From Turnera subulata (Eukaryota > Streptophyta > Magnoliopsida > Malpighiales > Passifloraceae): a stretch of DNA of 64,000 bases. Each line of letters starts with the position of its first letter. The stretch's first letter is position 1. The DNA lies in contig JAKUCV010000214.1 in the NCBI GenBank assembly GCA_028386065.3, forward strand, positions 125,358 to 189,357, given 5' to 3'. Of the stretch, positions 24,131 through 34,602 are shown in pieces. Below the pieces are notes generated by a model, which saw nothing but the letters and a program-made list of their open reading frames with translations, was not told the origin of the DNA and made no database searches. The position numbers and the translations under genes are program-made.

Positions 24131-25888
24131 GTATGACTCTTGCTCTTCTTCACTCTCATTTCCGGACTGGTCCTTCTTCTCTGCCCACCCAACCCAGATT
24201 ACCGCTTCTCTTTCTTGCATCAAAGTCTCGTTCTTTTCCTTTACTGGGTTTTGACTGCTCTGCTCCTCTTCCTGCTCTGTTCTGTTCTGACCATTGCTGA
24301 TAATTTCTTGTTTGTGCTCGTGTTTTGCTGCCTGGGATTGTGTTGTTTCATGGAGTACAATATGGTCATTGGAGAGGGCATTTTTGGGCTGCTGGTGATG
24401 ATTTGACTGTTGTTGTTGTTATTGTCATAAATGTGGGATGTGTGGTTATTGTCATCGAATGCAATTTTTATATTTTTCGTTTTCGAGAATGCATTTTAGG
24501 TTTCAAAATAAAATGCAATTTATGAGTTCCATTTGCCGTGAGATTCCTCAAGTCACTTTCCGTCTATACTAGCTACGGAGAAGCTATAAAAAATGACCAT
24601 CGATCAAAAGCCCCCAAAAAAACAAGACTACTGGACAGGTATGAATACTGAGAGCTAAGAAACATAGTTAGGCTTTTTCCTTCCATGCACTAACTCGATC
24701 TCTACCCAAAGAGTCTCTCTTTCTTGTTTGTTTCTTCTCTCTCGTCTTCTTTTTACTGCTCCCATTTTTTGCCCATTTTTACTTCTCAAGCTTCTAACTT
24801 TAGGGTTTCCAATGGGCATTTTTTCCGTGTTTTGCCTTACAATTGGGGATTCATTCCTGTGATACCGTACGATTAGGTTTCGATGCATAGTGGGTTTTGG
24901 CTGATTTAGATTTTTGGGGGGTAGGATTTGTTGTAAATTTGATGACACTCTTCACTGTGTGTAGAAGTAAACAACTATACCTTATTTCCTCTCTTCCTCG
25001 CGTCTATGTGGTAAATCTCTTTCTGGCTATTGAAGCTGTACTGTTCTACTCAATTGGGATTTTGGTTTTATTTATATGGTCAATGCACTCTCCTCTTATT
25101 TTTCACACCCTATTTAATTTTTGGTTTCATATTCTTAGGCCTAGGATGTTTTCTTCTAACTTTTAAGATATTGCACAGAATTATGGCTATTCTGCAGAGC
25201 AGTAACGTATTTCTGAGCTGTGTTAAATTGTCTTCTTTAGATCCTTTAATAGGTTGAGATAGTTGTTTCCATGGGCTGTATACTGTCCCTACATGGTTTA
25301 GTCAAGTTAATATGTTGACTCTGTCATCACTTTGTTTGTAATGTTACTTTGGCTCTCACTGGTGCTGCTTCCACTGAATCACTTTATCCACCTTTTTTCT
25401 AATTGCTCGGATTTTGAATCTTACTGCTGCTATATAATGTGGGTGTTACTTGGAATTCATCGAATATTCAAAGTGATTGTTTGAATTGGTTAGTACATGT
25501 GTTACTGAGGTCACTTATAGACTAAATGGAGAAATCTAATATTGAGGCATTGATTACTGTTGTTTATCTTTGTTTCATAGTTCCTCTAAACAGTTAAATG
25601 TAGTCTGTATGAGCATAGAGAAAGTGCAAACTTTTGCATCTATTACCTGGTAATTCGATGGATGCCCCTGTTGGAACACTTGTCAGGCTTTTGGATTGTA
25701 CAAAGAAAAAAAACTTGCTTATTTCCATGAAAAGTCAATTTAGATCCTTTCATAGAGGTTGCACAACTTTTCTCTAGTAGTTATTCATGGTGATTGTGTC
25801 AAAGCTTGATTCTATTTATCATCTTCCTTTTCCTATTACGCTACATAGTAGCATGTATGCTACTGATGTTGCCTAGATACCTGTCCAG
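24131..25888 (+). other. Probable 5' UTR intron of the mL59-like gene
   Basis: A donor TTTTCAG|GTATGA at 24131 follows a leader-like stretch (about 23960-24130). Acceptors at 25876 and 25888 lie just before the ATG at 25908. There is no coding gene between. A TATAAAAAA-like string near 24574 and a second C/T-rich leader near 24660-24790 could mark an alternative start. Confidence 0.5.
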
Positions 25889-25907
25889 AACTGGGAGACA
25901 TAAGATA

Positions 25908-26291
25908 ATGGCCAGCAAAGCTGCAAAAACTGTGGCCAAGGCAGTTTCTGAGTTCCAGTATCCTTGGAAGCAGAAGCTGGAGAAGCACAAAAATGAGCTG
26001 GTCAAAGGTGTATGGGGTTATTGGCATCTGGGAGCTTGGACGCCACTCCATATCAGTGCCCGCCGACGAGCTAGACTCCGCAAAGAGGTTCTCCTTGCAG
26101 GGCAAGATTGGCCATATGATCCAGAGAGGAAAGAAATGAAAACCAAGATGAAAGGGCACAAGTGTGACAGGATTTCCGCTGAGAAGCGAGCAAAGACTGT
26201 TGAACTAATGGCACAAATGCCACAGAAATTGCTGGAGTACAAGAAGCGGAAGTGGGAGGCAAAAATGAAGAGTGAAGACAAGAACAACTAA
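25908..26291 (+). CDS. Probable mitochondrial ribosomal large-subunit protein, mL59-like (127 aa)
   Basis: A single-exon frame beginning MASKAAKTVAKAVSEFQYPW and ending ...KNN. It contains KGVWGYWHLGAW, an Arg-rich ISARRRARLRKEVLLAG block (about residues 50-66), DWPYDPERKEM and a Lys-rich C-terminus. I recognise this as a conserved small basic plant protein of the mitoribosomal mL59/MRPL25-like type, which would act in the large subunit of the mitochondrial ribosome. The assignment is from memory of the family and is moderate. The frame is open upstream to 25794, but that extension (hydrophobic, in the probable intron) is not conserved-looking, so I chose the internal ATG. Confidence 0.7.
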   Translation: MASKAAKTVAKAVSEFQYPWKQKLEKHKNELVKGVWGYWHLGAWTPLHISARRRARLRKEVLLAGQDWPYDPERKEMKTKMKGHKCDRISAEKRAKTVELMAQMPQKLLEYKKRKWEAKMKSEDKNN

Positions 26292-26596
26292 TTTTTGTTT
26301 CTTAGATTTGGTTTGTGGTTCTTCTTTTCTGCTAAGATCTTTCTTACAAATAAAAGTTGCTTTAGCGGATGTTCTTGGATAACAATTTGTGATTGGAAGC
26401 AAACAAATTATAGGAGATGGTATTTTGCTAGGATATTTAATCAATTGATGTGCTTAGAGTTGTTTCCCCATTTGTTGGTTTATTTGTTCCTGTCTAATGC
26501 CACAGCACTCAGAAGATGGGATGATAAGATTGTAGCTTAACCGGTAAAGATCAAATACCTAAACTCAGGTGTGTTGGTGCTGCGGGTTTCAAATGG
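26292..26596. other. 3' UTR of the mL59-like gene
   Basis: AT-rich sequence with no further ORF. The cleavage site is not evident. Confidence 0.4.
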
Positions 26597-27232
26597 CTAA
26601 AGTCCTCCATGAGGAGCTTGTGCTAATTTGCAGTCATCACCTTACATTAACTTCCGATAAACAACTAGCTCACTTCCCGTGGATTCCATGGGCTTGTTTA
26701 TTAATTAACTGTTTTAAAAAATTAATCATTTTAACTATTATTTCTAGGCATTTGTTATGTAATATAACAAAAAAAAATTGCACATAATTTGTTTCGAAAT
26801 TATACATTTGTAATCTATTTTTTCCATTTTTTCATATAGATCAGGAAAATAAATAAAAAATTATTAAAATATAAATTAGAAAATGAATAAAATAAACTAT
26901 CTAATAAAATAAACTATCTAAAGTCCTCCATGAGGAGCTTGTGCTAATTTGCAGTCATCACCTTACATTAACTTCCGATAAACAACTAGCTCACTTCCCG
27001 TGGATTCCATGGGCTTGTTTATTAATTAACTGTTTTAAAAAATTAATCATTTTAACTATTATTTCTAGGCATTTGTTATGTAATATAACAAAAAAAAAAT
27101 TGCACATAATTTGTTTCGAAATTATACATTTGTAATCTATTTTTTCCATTTTTTCATATAGATCAGGAAAATAAATAAAAAATTATTAAAATATAAATTA
27201 GAAAATGAATAAAATAAACTATCTAATAATAA
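26597..27232. repeat. 321-bp tandem duplication
   Basis: The unit starting CTAAAGTCCTCCATGAGG at 26597 is repeated from 26918 almost base for base, with only a poly-A length difference and a divergent tail. The unit is AT-rich and non-coding. The near-perfect identity indicates a recent duplication or an assembly duplication. Confidence 0.9.
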
Positions 27233-27523
27233 TATTAATAATAACTAATTTTCTAAACTTAAACATGCATTATTGACCCGTAAAACAAAAAACATATTAA
27301 ACAACAAAAGAAAAAGTCAAAAGAATTAATTAATAATAACCAAAAAAATAAAAAACATAAGAGAGTAATTGAATATGCAGGGGTGTTTTGATAAACAATT
27401 GTTCTAGGTCTTCTCCTCATTCTTCACTGCATACTTGAATATGCAGGGGGTGTTTTGATTAGTGTTCTTTGGCTTCGGTTCCATAAATGTCGTTTGTTTT
27501 TCATTTGTCGGCGCAAAAACGAA

Positions 27524-27594
27524 GGTTCCACCGAGATTTGAACTCGGGTTACTGGATTCAGAGTCCAATGTCCTGACCACTAGACCATGGAACC
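27524..27594 (-). tRNA. trnQ-CUG: tRNA-Gln (anticodon CTG)
   Basis: The minus strand folds as a 71-nt cloverleaf. Acceptor stem GGTTCCA pairs with TGGAACC. The anticodon loop is CTCTGAA with anticodon CTG, flanked by stem TTGGA/TCCAG. The T-arm is CCGAG-TTCAAAT-CTCGG. A T-run (minus CGTTTTTGC) lies about 3 bases after the 3' end, a normal RNA polymerase III stop. Supplies Gln for CAG codons. No intron. Confidence 0.95.
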
Positions 27595-28227
27595 ATGTTG
27601 CTATTATTTTGCTCAAGCTTATAATAGAATATAAAATTTGTTTTTAACACCAAGAGTATCACATCACCCAAGGGAGGATTTAGCGGATCAAAAGGATCCA
27701 TGCTCCTTACACATAATGTACGGTATTAGAAAAATTAATAAGAAATGATTGGTTTGAAATTTGTGCAATTTTTGCCCAAAATATTAAGGGTTTAACCTCC
27801 CACCTTATTTTTTTCTATGTTTTGTTAAATTTAGGCCTCATTAAATAGATTTATTTTGTTGGACCCTTAAACTTATTGTGTTAGCTCCATCGTTACTATC
27901 ATCATTAGATTAATCTTTCTTCATGACTCATACATCACATACAACTTTTTTATAAAGACAACAGATTGATGTTACATCAACTGAACGAAAGTGTCAATGG
28001 CGGACACACGGGGGCGGTGCTGGTTGGGTCCGCCACTAGAAAGTGTAGTGGATCGTTAAAAGAAATTTCATAAATTGCAAAGTGAGCCTAAATGCCGGAG
28101 GAAACAGAGGCCATCATGAACAAATTTAACAAGTTGTTGATTTTGCTAAATCTAAATGACGGTATACGTAGTTTGGTCGATTATTCCCACAATCCAAATT
28201 CGAGTCACACACTTAATTATACTGAGT
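27595..28227. other. Intergenic, no gene seen
   Basis: AT-rich DNA between the tRNA and the solo LTR. I see no ORF, RNA gene or repeat I can name. Confidence 0.5.
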
Positions 28228-28232
28228 TATGA

Positions 28233-30959
28233 TGTAACAACCCGGGTAAAAATTTACATTTTACCGGGATTGTAAAAACGCTTTGTACAGCAATTTACCA
28301 TGTAAAATAATCTTGGGTAATTATTTCAGGGTAAATTATGCATCGGATTCTGAAACCGACCCTTACCCCACGCTCGGGATTTTTCTGCAGATTTTACGGA
28401 CCAAAGTTGGAATTTTTCGGGTCCACGAATCTTCAGAAAAGTCAGGCTTAACCTCGAATTATCGGACCAGAAATAAGTCAAGGGGGTATTATTGATATTT
28501 TCTGGTCCGGACAGGACACGACTGCATAATGCAGCCGCCTTCTCCTGTGTGCCCGTGAGCTGCCTCTGTGCTGAACGTGACCCTGCATGTTTTATTTTTG
28601 GCCCGTACTCACCATCACCTGCAAAGAAGCACAACTTCATTCTTCTCCTGCCTGCAACCCTCTGCCAGCTCCCTTCCTTGTTTTCCTGCAAGCAACTAGT
28701 ACAACCTCCTTCAGTAGCCATCCTTCCCCTGCAAAAAAAAAAAAATAACACAACACACACACAAACCAGCAACAAAACGTTGCCGCTTTGGGGCAACAAC
28801 CCCATCTTCTTCTCCTTCCCATCTCCATCGTGAGCTGCCGACGCCACCACCCACCTAGCGCGTCGCCACCATCGTCTTCCTGCACTCGACGCCTCGCTCG
28901 CCAGCCTCTCCTTGCCGCATCGCCACCATAGTCATCTTTGCAGGTCGCCGCCACCGTACCGTGGAGACAACTCGACGAGGCAACCGCCTGCTGCATCTGC
29001 CGCCACCGTCTGCAAGCCTCAGGTCGTCGTCATCGTGCCTTCTCCGCCTCGTCGCCACCCTCGCCCGGTAGACGCTGCTCGACGCCCGCCTCCGCAGCTC
29101 TCGGCAAGGTGAGCTCGGATTGATGGACCCGGATGAGATGTGGGAACGGGCGGGTCGACTCGCCTGTACAACGGGTCGCAGGCTTGGGTTGAGACCATAG
29201 GCCACGCGGGTACTGGGCCAAGTTGGGCTCGGGCCTGTAGCTGGTCTGGGTCCTGACTTGGGCCTGGGTTCCTGGTTTGGTGGTCTGGGCTGGGTTTTGG
29301 ACATGGGCTGCATAGTAAAGCCCAGTCCGAAATAAAAAAAAAAAAAGAAGAAAAGAAGAAAATAAATTCTGGAATGAAGAAAAACAATAAAAATAAATAA
29401 ATAATTATATTGGTATATTAGAATAATTTGGAAAATATATGGATATTAAATGGAAAATAATTACTTTGGAATATATATATATATATATATGGTAAATGAT
29501 AATAATTTTGGAAAGTACATACTTAAGGAATAAATTGGAAAGGGTATTATCAAAGTAAATACGTACCAGGATAATAACCGGATATAATTATAGTAGAGTA
29601 TTTCCGGCCTATGTAATTAAATGGTGAAGTATGATGATAATGGGAATAAACCGGGGGAATACCGAGTTAGCACAGTAATTATTTTACGGCTTACAGTAAT
29701 AGCCGAGCATTTGCATATCATCTTATATGTGCATAAATTGTTGTTTGATATAGGAATTGATAACGAGCAGTACCCCGAGGAGCCTGAGCCGGAACACTTC
29801 GAGGACTATCAGGAATAGAAAATCTGCTAAGGTGAGGATAAGTAATTATTTATATACTGTCGTAGTACCAAGTTATTGTTGTGTTATATGCTTGAATAAT
29901 TCTTTATGACTGTGAATAGTTGTTGTGTGATGAATTTAATCGTTGTTTGTTGCCGTTGATGCTGTTGAATTGATGCTACTGTTGATGTTATTGGTAACAT
30001 TAGAAATGTGGTATTAGTAGGTTTTTCTGTTGTTGTTGGCTGTGGAAATTGTGAGAGTAGAGTACCGAGGGTACTGGTTAAATGAGCTTGTATTATCCAG
30101 ACGAGCGGAGAGGCCGTGAGCCTGCTCGGGATAATGAGATAATGGAGGATAATAGAAATTAAGTAACTAGGAATAATAAAACTGGTCACACTTAGACATC
30201 TAGTAAGTTACAGTTAAATGTTGGAATAGCTAGATGGTAGTCTTATTTTAATGATGCTGGGGGAGAGTGTGCTTGGGGTCTGCTCCCTGTCTGTACTAAT
30301 TTTTATTTTAGGCGCTAGAGGAGAGTGTGTTTGGGGTCAGCTCCCTGTCTGTGCCAGTTATACGTGGAGGTACCAGTGCGGGGTCCACGGGCTGGCTAGC
30401 TTGACAACCAGGCGACGACCGTCATTTAACTAGTGATAGGGACCCTAATAATAAAATTGGAATAACGTGTCTAGAATCACAGGGTGTGTTATTTAGGGTT
30501 CATGTGAACCTTAGTTATTTGCTGTCGTTGTGACTTGGATTATTTACGGTTTGCTAGTATATGTATATTTGCTTATGGATTTTACCCGGTGAGCACTTCG
30601 GACTCACCCCTCGCCTGCGTGACCTGGTCGCGTAGTTTGATTGTGCGTAGCTCAAGTACGTTCGAGGCAAGCTGTGGCGCACCCTCTGCCAGGCCCGGAT
30701 CCATCATGCGTTGCATCATGTTTATACTGTTGTCTATTGGTGTGTTGTATTAAGACTTCCGCTGCTTGCATTTTATAACTCTGTGGATTAAAGCTTGTTA
30801 TAATAATGTTCCCGAGCCAGGACAAGTACGGTTGATGTATTATGTACTTTTATTGTATTAATTATGTTGGTTGTGATATTTACAGCTGTGGTTACTATAG
30901 TAGTATATGGTCCCACGTGTTTACTGTGCATAACGGTAAATACGGATCGGGGCATTTCA
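28233..30959 (+). mobile_element. Solo LTR, family A, plus orientation
   Basis: Starts TGTAACAACCCGGG and ends CGGGGCATTTCA, flanked by the 5-bp duplication TATGA (28228-28232 and 30960-30964). No gag or pol is present, so this looks like a recombined solo LTR of 2727 bp. Inside are a C/T-rich leader (28560-28850), a GC-rich coding-like tract (28800-29330), an (AT) run near 29475, two imperfect 60-bp copies at about 30250-30358, and a short acidic reading frame. Long LTRs of this size suggest a Ty3/gypsy-type family, but without internal domains the class is uncertain. A relative lies in opposite orientation at 31334-41400. Confidence 0.85.
29751..29818 (+). other. Conserved acidic mini-exon inside the family A LTR
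   Basis: After a splice-acceptor-like TGATATAG (ending 29753) the frame reads about 21 residues, with IDNEQ followed by EEPEPE, to the stop at 29816. The minus-strand family member carries the same piece (VDNEQ...EEPD, then a stop) at about 33975-34043, again after GATATAG. A strong donor-like CAAG|GTGAGC lies upstream at 29109. This suggests a spliced transcript of the LTR with a short conserved acidic peptide. Confidence 0.35.
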
Positions 30960-30964
30960 TATGA

Positions 30965-31333
30965 AATTTTTGAACATACGAGCACTCAATTCTGAGACCT
31001 CACTTAAATGGAACAAAATCGTTCACCACTTGAACCAACTTCGCACTAAATACAAATAGCTTTTTTAAATACTCCTTGAGTGCAATGAGTCTCTTCATGT
31101 GATTTTTTAGACCTTGTAATTTTTATTTTAGACCTTGTAATTTTATTTTTTTTTTGTCGAAAATTAGACCTTGTAATTGAACCTAATAATTAGACTTTTC
31201 GTATCAAGATTCTCTACAGCTATTCACACCACAGAGTTCCAGACTGTAACAGACGAGCATGATGCATGATTCTCACTTCCCACCTTACAACATAGGTAAT
31301 AACTAAAATATGAAAGCTGGGCAACAGCGAGCG
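30965..31333. other. Spacer between the two family A LTRs
   Basis: About 370 bp of unique AT-rich sequence separating two tail-to-tail LTRs. The phrase TTAGACCTTGTAATT recurs three times in variants near 31110-31175. No gene. Confidence 0.5.
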
Positions 31334-31962
31334 TGAAACGCCCCGACCCGTATTTACCGTACATAGTTAACACGTGCCGGAACTGTAACAACCTGACCAA
31401 ATAAAGCCCAGCATACAGTGTATACAACAGTAACCCGGGCTCAACAGCCCAAAAATAATAACGTCAATAACAACATAATCGGCCCAATGGCCCAACAATA
31501 ACAAAAGAATGCACAGCGGAAGACTTTAATAACTCACAAAACACTGTATGTGACACTGATGCAAACTATGGATCCGAGCCCTGTCCAAGGGATAACGCCG
31601 CAGCCTGTCTGGAATGCACCAAACCTGTACCACAAATAACTCATCCTACGGGATGAAAGCCCGCAGGTGAGGGATGAGTCCGAAGTGCCCACCAACTATG
31701 GATAGACGATCAATATGCAACACTATAAATTACTCAAAGTCGAAAACATGCAAAAAAAACCACCAAAATACACCAAATCGAAAGACTCGACCCAAAAATG
31801 GTCCAAGACCAAAAAGACTTAAACAAAAATCCAATTTTCCAATTTTATCTTTCCGGGCCCCGTCACGGATAAGCTAGAGGTCAGACCTGGTTCTCAACAT
31901 ATTCCGGGTGCCAGACCAAATCCAGAGAACCCAGGGATCGACTTCCAAAAAATACGAACCTA

Positions 31963-33863
31963 GGGATAGACATCCCAAAAATAATCACGGGATAGACATC
32001 CCAAGCATAGACATGCTTATCACAAGTAACCCAGGTTATGGCCACCACAAAATAGTCTTAAACCATCGAGTCGTACCACTACTTACCACGTGACAATTAT
32101 ATTATCATCATCAAAATCAAATCACAGGGATCAACATCCTGTAAGTTTCCCTAGAGCTATTATGACATTCATAATATGCACAACATGCAGCGGAAGTAAG
32201 GGAAACAACCAAGAACCACATGTGAAGCAACATAAACCGTATAACAAAATTACATACCTGGAAGATTAGGATCTTTCACCTAACTCGTGAATGGAATCAA
32301 CAAGAGCAAGACAACTGCCTGGCTCCTCTACGGTATCCACACGAACCGTGATTGGCTTGAAATCGTCCTACGAATCAAACCTCGAGCACTCCCGGACTGG
32401 GTGCTAGCAGCAGTAAACCGGAAGCATGTATGGTTGTGGTGTTTTTTGGTGTTTTGCTCTTCCTTCTTTCACAAAGAAGAAGAAGCTGCAGGAGGATGTG
32501 TATCACGTTTTTGGCTCTCAAAAACTGAAGAGAAGAGATGAGGATGATGCTAATGATCTGATCAATTAGCCACTCAAAACCCCCACTCAATAAGCATGAT
32601 TGATTAGTGTTAATGGCCAACACTTTGGCCCCATGATAATGACTTTCATTATTATGCTTCCACTAAAACACAACCAGACATAAAACACTCCCAAAGCACT
32701 AAGTTTGACCCAATAATTCTGGTAATTAATGAGCCAAAACGACCCTGGTTCAACCATGGTCCAACCACGGTCCAACCACACCCGGTCCAACCATGGTCCA
32801 ACCACGGTTCGACCATCTGCTCGAATCAACGGTTCTATGTGTGTGACCCTGTAGGCACTTGTAACGTCCGGCAATAATTGTAAAATCTCATTTTACAATT
32901 ATAAGCAAAGAGCGGCGTCTAGCAACACATCATTGCTACCCGAACGACAAGATCAGAACTGATTCTCTATGCCTCGGAATATGTCATCGTCCCTTCGTCC
33001 CATTATCAAGATTAAACCGAGACATGGAATATGTCAATATCGTATATGTTTAATCTCGGTTTCTTGATCCTCGAGTTAACTGTGTAAAACGGATACCAAT
33101 GATATCAACATATCATAATCCGAGCACGGCCGTGCATTTACAGTTCAACTCTATCAAGAAACCATCCGATAATATACCCGTTATATGGGTCGGACGAATC
33201 CCCTCTTGATCAATCAAAACCCACTACATACTCGGCATATACCCAATGATTACCCTTATGTCCACCCAGTTACGGATGACTAGGAATAATATCAAAGTAC
33301 ATGATTCATATGTTGGATACCTTGACGATCTCAGGTCGGAGGACAATTACATCTATAAGAACCACTAATGACATACATATAACGTTCCATGTAGGGTTCT
33401 TATGTGGGTCGGTCCAGTCCACAAGTTCTCCAACTTGTACCCGTATGTAGAATTCATATCACATATGCAATTCTCAACATACGCTAGTCTTAATTTATTA
33501 TTACAACCCATCCATAATAATAATCGACTAGGGACATTTAAGAATATGAAATATTCTAGGGTTATAAGTATGTGCAAGCGTTTATCTCATAAACGATACT
33601 TATTGGAATAACCTTAATGTGTATACATGACAACAAATAATCATTCATGATTGGCTTTTGGGCATATTACACTAACACATCCCTAACCAAAAAAAACCGG
33701 GATAGACATCCCTATCCAAAATCAAGGATCGACATCCTTATCACAATTTATTATTAATTCCGTTATACTTATACCAAAAGACTCAAAGATAAACGTCCAA
33801 AAACCAATCACAATACTGGGATAAACATCCCGACAACAATCAAGACAATAGGATAAACATTCC
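31963..33863. repeat. Mini-hairpins with RRAC-type loop in the family A LTR
   Basis: Stem-loops with a four-base loop and changing stems: GGGAT-AGAC-ATCCC (31963-31976, 31989-32002, 33699-33712), AAGCAT-AGAC-ATGCTT (32003-32018), AAGGAT-CGAC-ATCCTT (33724-33739), GGGAT-AAAC-ATCCC (33818-33831) and an imperfect GGAT-AAAC-ATTCC (33850-33863). An eighth (GGGAT-CAAC-ATCCC) is cut by the solo LTR at 32140, whose CATCC duplication lies in its right arm. Confidence 0.8.
32140..33677 (-). mobile_element. Copia-type solo LTR nested in the family A LTR
   Basis: On its own strand it begins TGTTAGTGTAATATGCCC and ends GGGAAACTTACA, 1538 bp. It is flanked by the perfect 5-bp duplication CATCC (32135-32139 and 33678-33682). 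The start and the phrase GTGTGACCCTG are reminiscent of long LTRs of SIRE/Maximus-type copia elements. It lacks any coding domain. A compact tandem of GGTCCAACCA-like words lies at about 32748-32815. Confidence 0.85.
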
Positions 33864-34602
33864 GAAAACAAACACAGCAAATGTAGCAACCAACAGTGCA
33901 ATAATCAACAAACACAATAACCGAGTAATACAGGCACATATTGAAGGAAATCCATCCTCACCTTAGCCTATTATTCAATTATGGAAATGTCCAACAGATT
34001 CCAAGTCCGGTTCCTCAGCAAATTGCTCGTTATCAACTCCTATATCAATCAAATAATATGCACACATAAGGTGATATGCTAATGCTAAGGTGTCCGACCC
34101 ACTCGGGTCGTCGTGTGCGGGTGAGAGGCGGCAAGGAGGAGCTCGGCTCGGCGAAGGCGGAAAGAGAGAGGAGGAAGGAGAGGAGGGAAAGAGGAGGAGG
34201 GGAGCAAGGCGGCCGGAGGTGCAGGTGGTGGTGGTAGTTGAGGTGGTCCTTGGGTGGTGTCGGGTTCGGCTTGGTGTGGTGGTGGAGAAGAAGAAAAGAA
34301 AATAAATTGGGAGGGGGTTGTATGTGTAAAACGGGGTCGCTTTGGGTGTGGTGTGTTGTGTGTGTATTGTTAAGATTGTATCTCTTATTTTTCTGGTTTC
34401 ACTCTTTTGTGTTGTGTGTGTATCTCTTAAGCTTGTGTATATACCCATATAGGTATATAGGCTGGAAACTCATACCTTGTCGATCCCCACCTGGTTGGGT
34501 AGGCAGAGCTTGTGTACAACGCCACGTACCTACACAAAGAAGATTGTTAATTAGGTTCATCGTCTGATGCTTTGAGTTAGTAGAAAACCAAAATTCTCAA
34601 CC

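Noticed and set aside
25794..25907. 38-residue N-terminal extension of the mL59-like protein
   Set aside because: Hydrophobic, preceded by intron-like sequence, and followed by good splice acceptors before the internal ATG.
28326..29387. Minus-strand ORFs of 119-174 aa
   Set aside because: They run antisense through the GC-rich and C/T-rich part of a solo LTR and overlap each other. No recognisable domain.
33975..34448. 157-aa minus-strand ORF
   Set aside because: It lies in the family A LTR and reads a low-complexity Thr/Ser/Pro leader into the acidic mini-exon. Better explained as LTR sequence than as a gene.
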